Made by a program: the position numbers and the translations under genes. From positions 1-25,706 of the IMG/VR virus record IMGVR_UViG_3300027909_000059: 25,706 bases of DNA, one strand, 5' to 3'. This DNA is from a virus. Shown piece after piece: positions 23,433 through 25,706 of this stretch (within the stretch, counting starts at the first letter, position 1; every line of letters starts with the position of its first letter). The notes below the pieces were generated by a model. That model was not told the origin of the DNA and searched no databases. It saw nothing but the letters and a program-made list of their open reading frames with translations.

Positions 23433-23696
23433 ACCGTAAAAACTAATAACTGCATCAATATCTACCGCAGTAAGATTTTGGGCAGGAGGAGTAATACCAG
23501 AATTCCCTAAAGGAACCATCGCTGTGTTAAGCGGATTGTATCGACGCATACGAAGAGTTGTACCACCATTACGCGGCATATTCTTCTTCATTGCGGGGAT
23601 CTTATGGATCATATTAGGAACTGGTACTGAAAGTAGTTTGTACGAGAAACTTTGCTGCACTGGTGCAGGCAGTGTACTCGTAGTTGTGATAGCCAT
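23433..23696 (-). CDS. Major capsid protein, exon 1 (N-terminal 88 residues)
   Basis: ATG 23696 with AAGGAG upstream. The exon encodes MAITTTSTLPAPVQQSFSYK through TAVDIDAVISFYG and ends with the GGT codon at 23433-23435. Reading on into the intron adds two lysines and a stop at 23424, giving a useless 90-residue product, so the split is real unless spliced. N-terminal features such as RNGGTTLRMRRYNPLNTAMV, then PLGNSGITPPAQNLTAVDI, are typical of N4-gp56-type capsid proteins, and the reading frame continues exactly into exon 2 after removal of the predicted intron. Confidence 0.86.
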
Positions 23697-23903
23697 AATA
23701 GCTCCTTAAGTAATAAAATAATTTTTTACTTAAGACTGACGAGATCTCACATTGCGTCATCGGCGGACGAATTCCGATTTACGTCCAGACAATTTCAGAT
23801 TGCTAATCCGAACTTTCATGCAGATTGGAAGAACGACTTCCAAATTACGTTCATACGTAGGATATAATGAAGAAAAAAGAGAAGCAAGTAGGAAAAATAG
23901 GAG
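23697..23903 (-). promoter_or_regulatory. Structured 5' leader of the capsid mRNA
   Basis: No gene is visible here. The leader holds closely spaced inverted repeats: CTTAAGTAA/TTACTTAAG (23705-23713, 23726-23734), which covers three bases of the AAGGAG site (23702-23707); a possible pseudoknot with stems GGACG/CGTCC (23765-23769, 23782-23786) and ATCGG/CCGAT (23759-23763, 23774-23778); TTCAGATT/AATCCGAA (23794-23801, 23805-23812, one mismatch that is G-U in RNA); and TTGGAAG/CTTCCAA (23825-23831, 23837-23843). The capsid promoter probably lies near the upstream end, but no convincing -35/-10 pair was found. Confidence 0.5.
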
Positions 23904-23940
23904 GGTCGTGGTTGGCAAAGAGGATTGACCAACCACGACC
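23904..23940 (-). terminator. Strong terminator between scaffold and capsid genes
   Basis: A perfect 12-bp inverted repeat, GGTCGTGGTTGG (23904-23915) and CCAACCACGACC (23929-23940), with a 13-base loop. On the minus strand it starts about 20 bases after the scaffold stop and is followed by CUCCUAUUUUUCC. It would separate the scaffold transcript from a capsid transcript with its own promoter. Confidence 0.7.
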
Positions 23941-23960
23941 TATCATAAAAAGAGTCTTAG

Positions 23961-24734
23961 TTATTTACGATACTGTTGCATTTCTTTCCACAATCGCGCT
24001 TTCATATCTTCGTTAAATTCTCCATTTGCAAAGGCATTTGCTTTTGACAATGGGCTATCGCCTTGTTGCGGAGAAATAGATGCAAGCGATTTAGGTTTTG
24101 CTGCATTGCGTTGAGCAATCTCTTTTTCCTGCTTAAATGGATCATCTTGTGGTGATATTCCCAATCGCTTTATCATAGTGTATGCAGTCACTGCCTTACT
24201 GTAAAGATCAGTTGAAGAATCAATAGTATGTGCTATCTCTGGATGGCTACTGCGTAAGTTTTCAAGATTATCAACGGAAACAATCGCATCAAAATCAGGA
24301 TATTTTTGCTTTAATCGCACTTCTGTTGCACTTAAACTCGATTGCTGTTCATACTGGCGAATTTGTTTTTCTAGATTCTGTATCTTCTTACTCACTTTAC
24401 TCAGATGCTTACCTTCAACAAGGGAATCATCATCAACTTTAAGTTCAAGATCTTCGTCTTCAGACTCAGATTCTTGTTGTGCGAGTAATGCTCGTTCAAG
24501 TTCAGCTGCTCTGCGCTCTGCACGTTCAGCCTTTTCACGAAGTGTTTTCCATGATTCTTGTGGCGCAGGTTTATGAACTACTGGTTTCTCTTCTTGCACT
24601 GGTTCCGGTGTTTCATACTCTTCTTGGGCTATTGGTGCTGCTTCCAGTTGTTGTTCGGGAACCTGCTCTTGGAATTGTGGTTCAGGTTGAGGAATAACGG
24701 TACCATCGCGATCATATTTGATTTCAAAACTCAT
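23961..24734 (-). CDS. Probable capsid scaffolding protein
   Basis: Protein of 257 residues, ATG 24734 overlapping the previous stop as TAATG. It is highly charged and low in complexity, with a Q/P/E-rich N-terminus (VIPQPEPQFQEQVPEQQLEA), a coiled coil (about residues 60-140, with WKTLREKAERAERRAAELER and VSKKIQNLEKQIRQYEQQ), a central YPDFDAIVSVDNLENL segment and a basic C-terminus (MKARLWKEMQQYRK). This composition and its place directly before the major capsid gene are those of phage scaffolds, which guide capsid assembly and are then removed. Confidence 0.78.
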   Translation of the reverse strand: MSFEIKYDRDGTVIPQPEPQFQEQVPEQQLEAAPIAQEEYETPEPVQEEKPVVHKPAPQESWKTLREKAERAERRAAELERALLAQQESESEDEDLELKVDDDSLVEGKHLSKVSKKIQNLEKQIRQYEQQSSLSATEVRLKQKYPDFDAIVSVDNLENLRSSHPEIAHTIDSSTDLYSKAVTAYTMIKRLGISPQDDPFKQEKEIAQRNAAKPKSLASISPQQGDSPLSKANAFANGEFNEDMKARLWKEMQQYRK

Positions 24735-24901
24735 TAATTATCCTTACTCAATGCAGAAGATAAATAATCTTTGATAATATTTATTTTAGAATGGCTATCT
24801 TGAGTAGAAAAAAATTCTTCTGATTTTATTTCATCAATTTTTATTCTTATACTTCTAAATAATTCTAATTTTTTCGAAATTTCTTTTTTTTTATCTAACA
24901 T
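24734..24901 (-). CDS. Small 55-residue protein between two head genes
   Basis: Short ORF: ATG 24901 with AAGGGA upstream, stop TAA at 24734-24736 overlapping the scaffold ATG (TAATG), consistent with translational coupling. The product begins MLDKKKEISKKLELFRSIRI and is mostly helical, lysine-rich and very AT-rich in DNA, ending KDYLSSALSKDN. No membrane segment or family is seen. It fills an otherwise empty gap between a good upstream gene and the scaffold, which supports it as a real gene. Confidence 0.6.
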   Translation of the reverse strand: MLDKKKEISKKLELFRSIRIKIDEIKSEEFFSTQDSHSKINIIKDYLSSALSKDN

Positions 24902-24903
24902 TT

Positions 24904-25395
24904 TTATCCCTTAAATGTAAAATCTTGTAATTCTACGCTCTCTAATTTTTCACCATTTAATTTTTTTGCGATACGCAGAAGCGTTCCATCATGAAATGCT
25001 AAAACATATTCTAACAGTTTATACTCTTCAAGGGGAATAAGATGTTTATTCATCATCATTTCTTCACATGATTGTTTGGATGGAATTACCCACATAAATA
25101 TAATACCATCATCTTTTCTATTATATTTATACACTGCTTGATCCCAGTCTGGTGTTGGGCATGATACTCTGCCATAGAAATAATTTCTTAGTACATTCTG
25201 CATCAATCGTTCACGCTTTGTGAGAACAACAACATAGAAATCACCAGGGAAATCCTTTTTATTCCTTTCTACGCATTCCATAATGTTTTTATCGTATTCA
25301 CCCAGTTGTTCGCGCATCTGCTCTACAGGTGATGTTGTCTCATGAGGTTTTTTTATTAAATCAGACGATACTTTACCAACTGTCTCTCGAATCAT
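24904..25395 (-). CDS. Conserved phage protein, unknown function
   Basis: Protein of 163 residues, ATG 25395 with AAAGGAG upstream. It contains DKNIMECVERNKKDFPGDFY, then VVVLTKRERLMQNVLRNYFY and GRVSCPTPDWDQAVYKYNRK, followed by IIFMWVIPSKQSCEEMMM. These look like the conserved blocks of a small soluble phage protein encoded near portal and scaffold genes. No catalytic motif is recognised. It is the first gene after the terminator at 25437-25465, so it may start a transcript unit, although no clear promoter was found. Confidence 0.68.
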   Translation of the reverse strand: MIRETVGKVSSDLIKKPHETTSPVEQMREQLGEYDKNIMECVERNKKDFPGDFYVVVLTKRERLMQNVLRNYFYGRVSCPTPDWDQAVYKYNRKDDGIIFMWVIPSKQSCEEMMMNKHLIPLEEYKLLEYVLAFHDGTLLRIAKKLNGEKLESVELQDFTFKG

Positions 25396-25436
25396 AATGC
25401 TCCTTTTAAAATGAATAATGCTTATTGAGAATAACG

Positions 25437-25465
25437 AAAAAGCCCCGTGTAGTAAAACATGGGGC
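25437..25465 (-). terminator. Intrinsic terminator after the DUF6496-like gene
   Basis: Minus strand: GCCCCATGT (25457-25465), loop TTTACT, ACACGGGGC (25442-25450), then TTTTT (25437-25441). Nine-base-pair stem with one G-U pair, a 6-base loop and a T run directly after: a classical terminator. It lies 31 bases after the stop of the gene at the window edge. Confidence 0.85.
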
Positions 25466-25496
25466 CTTCATTAAAAGGGAGGGAATATAAACGCTG

Positions 25497-25706
25497 TTAT
25501 TTCTTCGATCTTTTTTTCTTTTTAGGTATCTTTGCACCTTCTTTACGCGCTTCTGAAAGGGCAATAGCTATAGCTTGTTTTGGATTTGTCACTTCTGGTC
25601 CCTTTTTAGAACCGCTATGAAGCTTATGTTCTTTGAACTCTTCCATAACTCTTTTGATCTTTAGTTTGCCCTTTTTTGCACCAATTTTTTTAGCATGCTT
25701 AACGGG
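25497..25706 (-). CDS. DUF6496-like small basic protein (5' partial)
   Basis: The last 69 residues of a gene that begins beyond the window; stop at 25497-25499. The sequence VMEEFKEHKLHSGSKKGPEV followed by NPKQAIAIALSEARKEG matches the compact pattern V-M-x-E-F-K-x-x-x-L-x-S-G-S ... P-K-Q-A-I-A-I-A-L-S-E-A of DUF6496-type proteins, common in phages and some bacteria. The C-terminus (KIPKKKKRSKK) is strongly basic, which suggests nucleic-acid binding. The function of the family is unknown to me. Confidence 0.75.
   Translation of the reverse strand, partial: PVKHAKKIGAKKGKLKIKRVMEEFKEHKLHSGSKKGPEVTNPKQAIAIALSEARKEGAKIPKKKKRSKK

Noticed and set aside
23424-23696. A free-standing 90-residue protein
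   Set aside because: Its first 88 residues are the capsid N-terminus; the last two residues and the stop are the start of the intron.
23863-23868. Plus-strand TATAAT as a promoter
   Set aside because: No acceptable -35 box at 16-18 bases upstream and no plus-strand gene follows; the match is likely chance in AT-rich DNA.

Overview
This window looks like part of a tailed double-stranded DNA phage, or a prophage. The organisation is compact: genes nearly abut or overlap as TAATG or ATGA, most have strong AAGGAG-type ribosome binding sites, and a long late structural operon covers most of the minus strand. The structural set is a capsid protein of the N4-gp56 type, a probable scaffold, an adaptor-like protein, a large hub-like protein, glycine-zipper internal proteins and many tail fibres. 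No tape-measure protein is visible, which suggests a short-tailed (podovirus-like) particle. Portal and terminase are absent and probably lie beyond the right end. No tRNA, CRISPR array, integrase or endolysin was seen. The host cannot be told from the sequence.

Layout. 1-1997 (+): a recombination block with two different ERF-family single-strand annealing genes flanking two small AT-rich unknown genes. 1998-2311: convergent intergenic region with promoter-like boxes, overlapping hairpins and a 47-aa minus-strand membrane protein gene. 2156-11077 (-): tail-fibre block with three tandem paralogous fibres, a fibre with 60-residue repeats, a YadA-head-like fibre, two small paralogous proteins, a small coiled-coil protein and a solenoid fibre. 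11198-11624 (+): a tiny promoter-led operon on the opposite strand (ribbon-helix-helix protein plus two 42-43 aa membrane proteins, ATGA-coupled). 11608-20733 (-): virion genes, including two proteins with apparent signal peptides. 20806-25395 (-): head genes. 25497-25706 (-): a DUF6496-like protein, cut by the window edge.

The most striking find is that the major capsid gene is split. Its N-terminal exon (23433-23696) and C-terminal exon (21920-22600) are separated by an 832-nt group I intron for which P1, P3, P4, P5, P6, P7, P8 and P9 can be drawn by hand. Inside a P6a loop, closed by a 10-bp inverted repeat, lies a LAGLIDADG homing endonuclease gene on the strand opposite to the capsid gene and intron. 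The capsid leader upstream also carries several closely packed hairpins, including a possible pseudoknot and one that overlaps the ribosome binding site.

How it works together: the plus-strand ERF genes probably serve replication and recombination, while the minus-strand genes make the virion, running from the head genes at the right to the fibres at the left. Hairpins after several late genes probably tune the relative amounts of product. All function calls rest on reading protein sequences by eye, with no database search.
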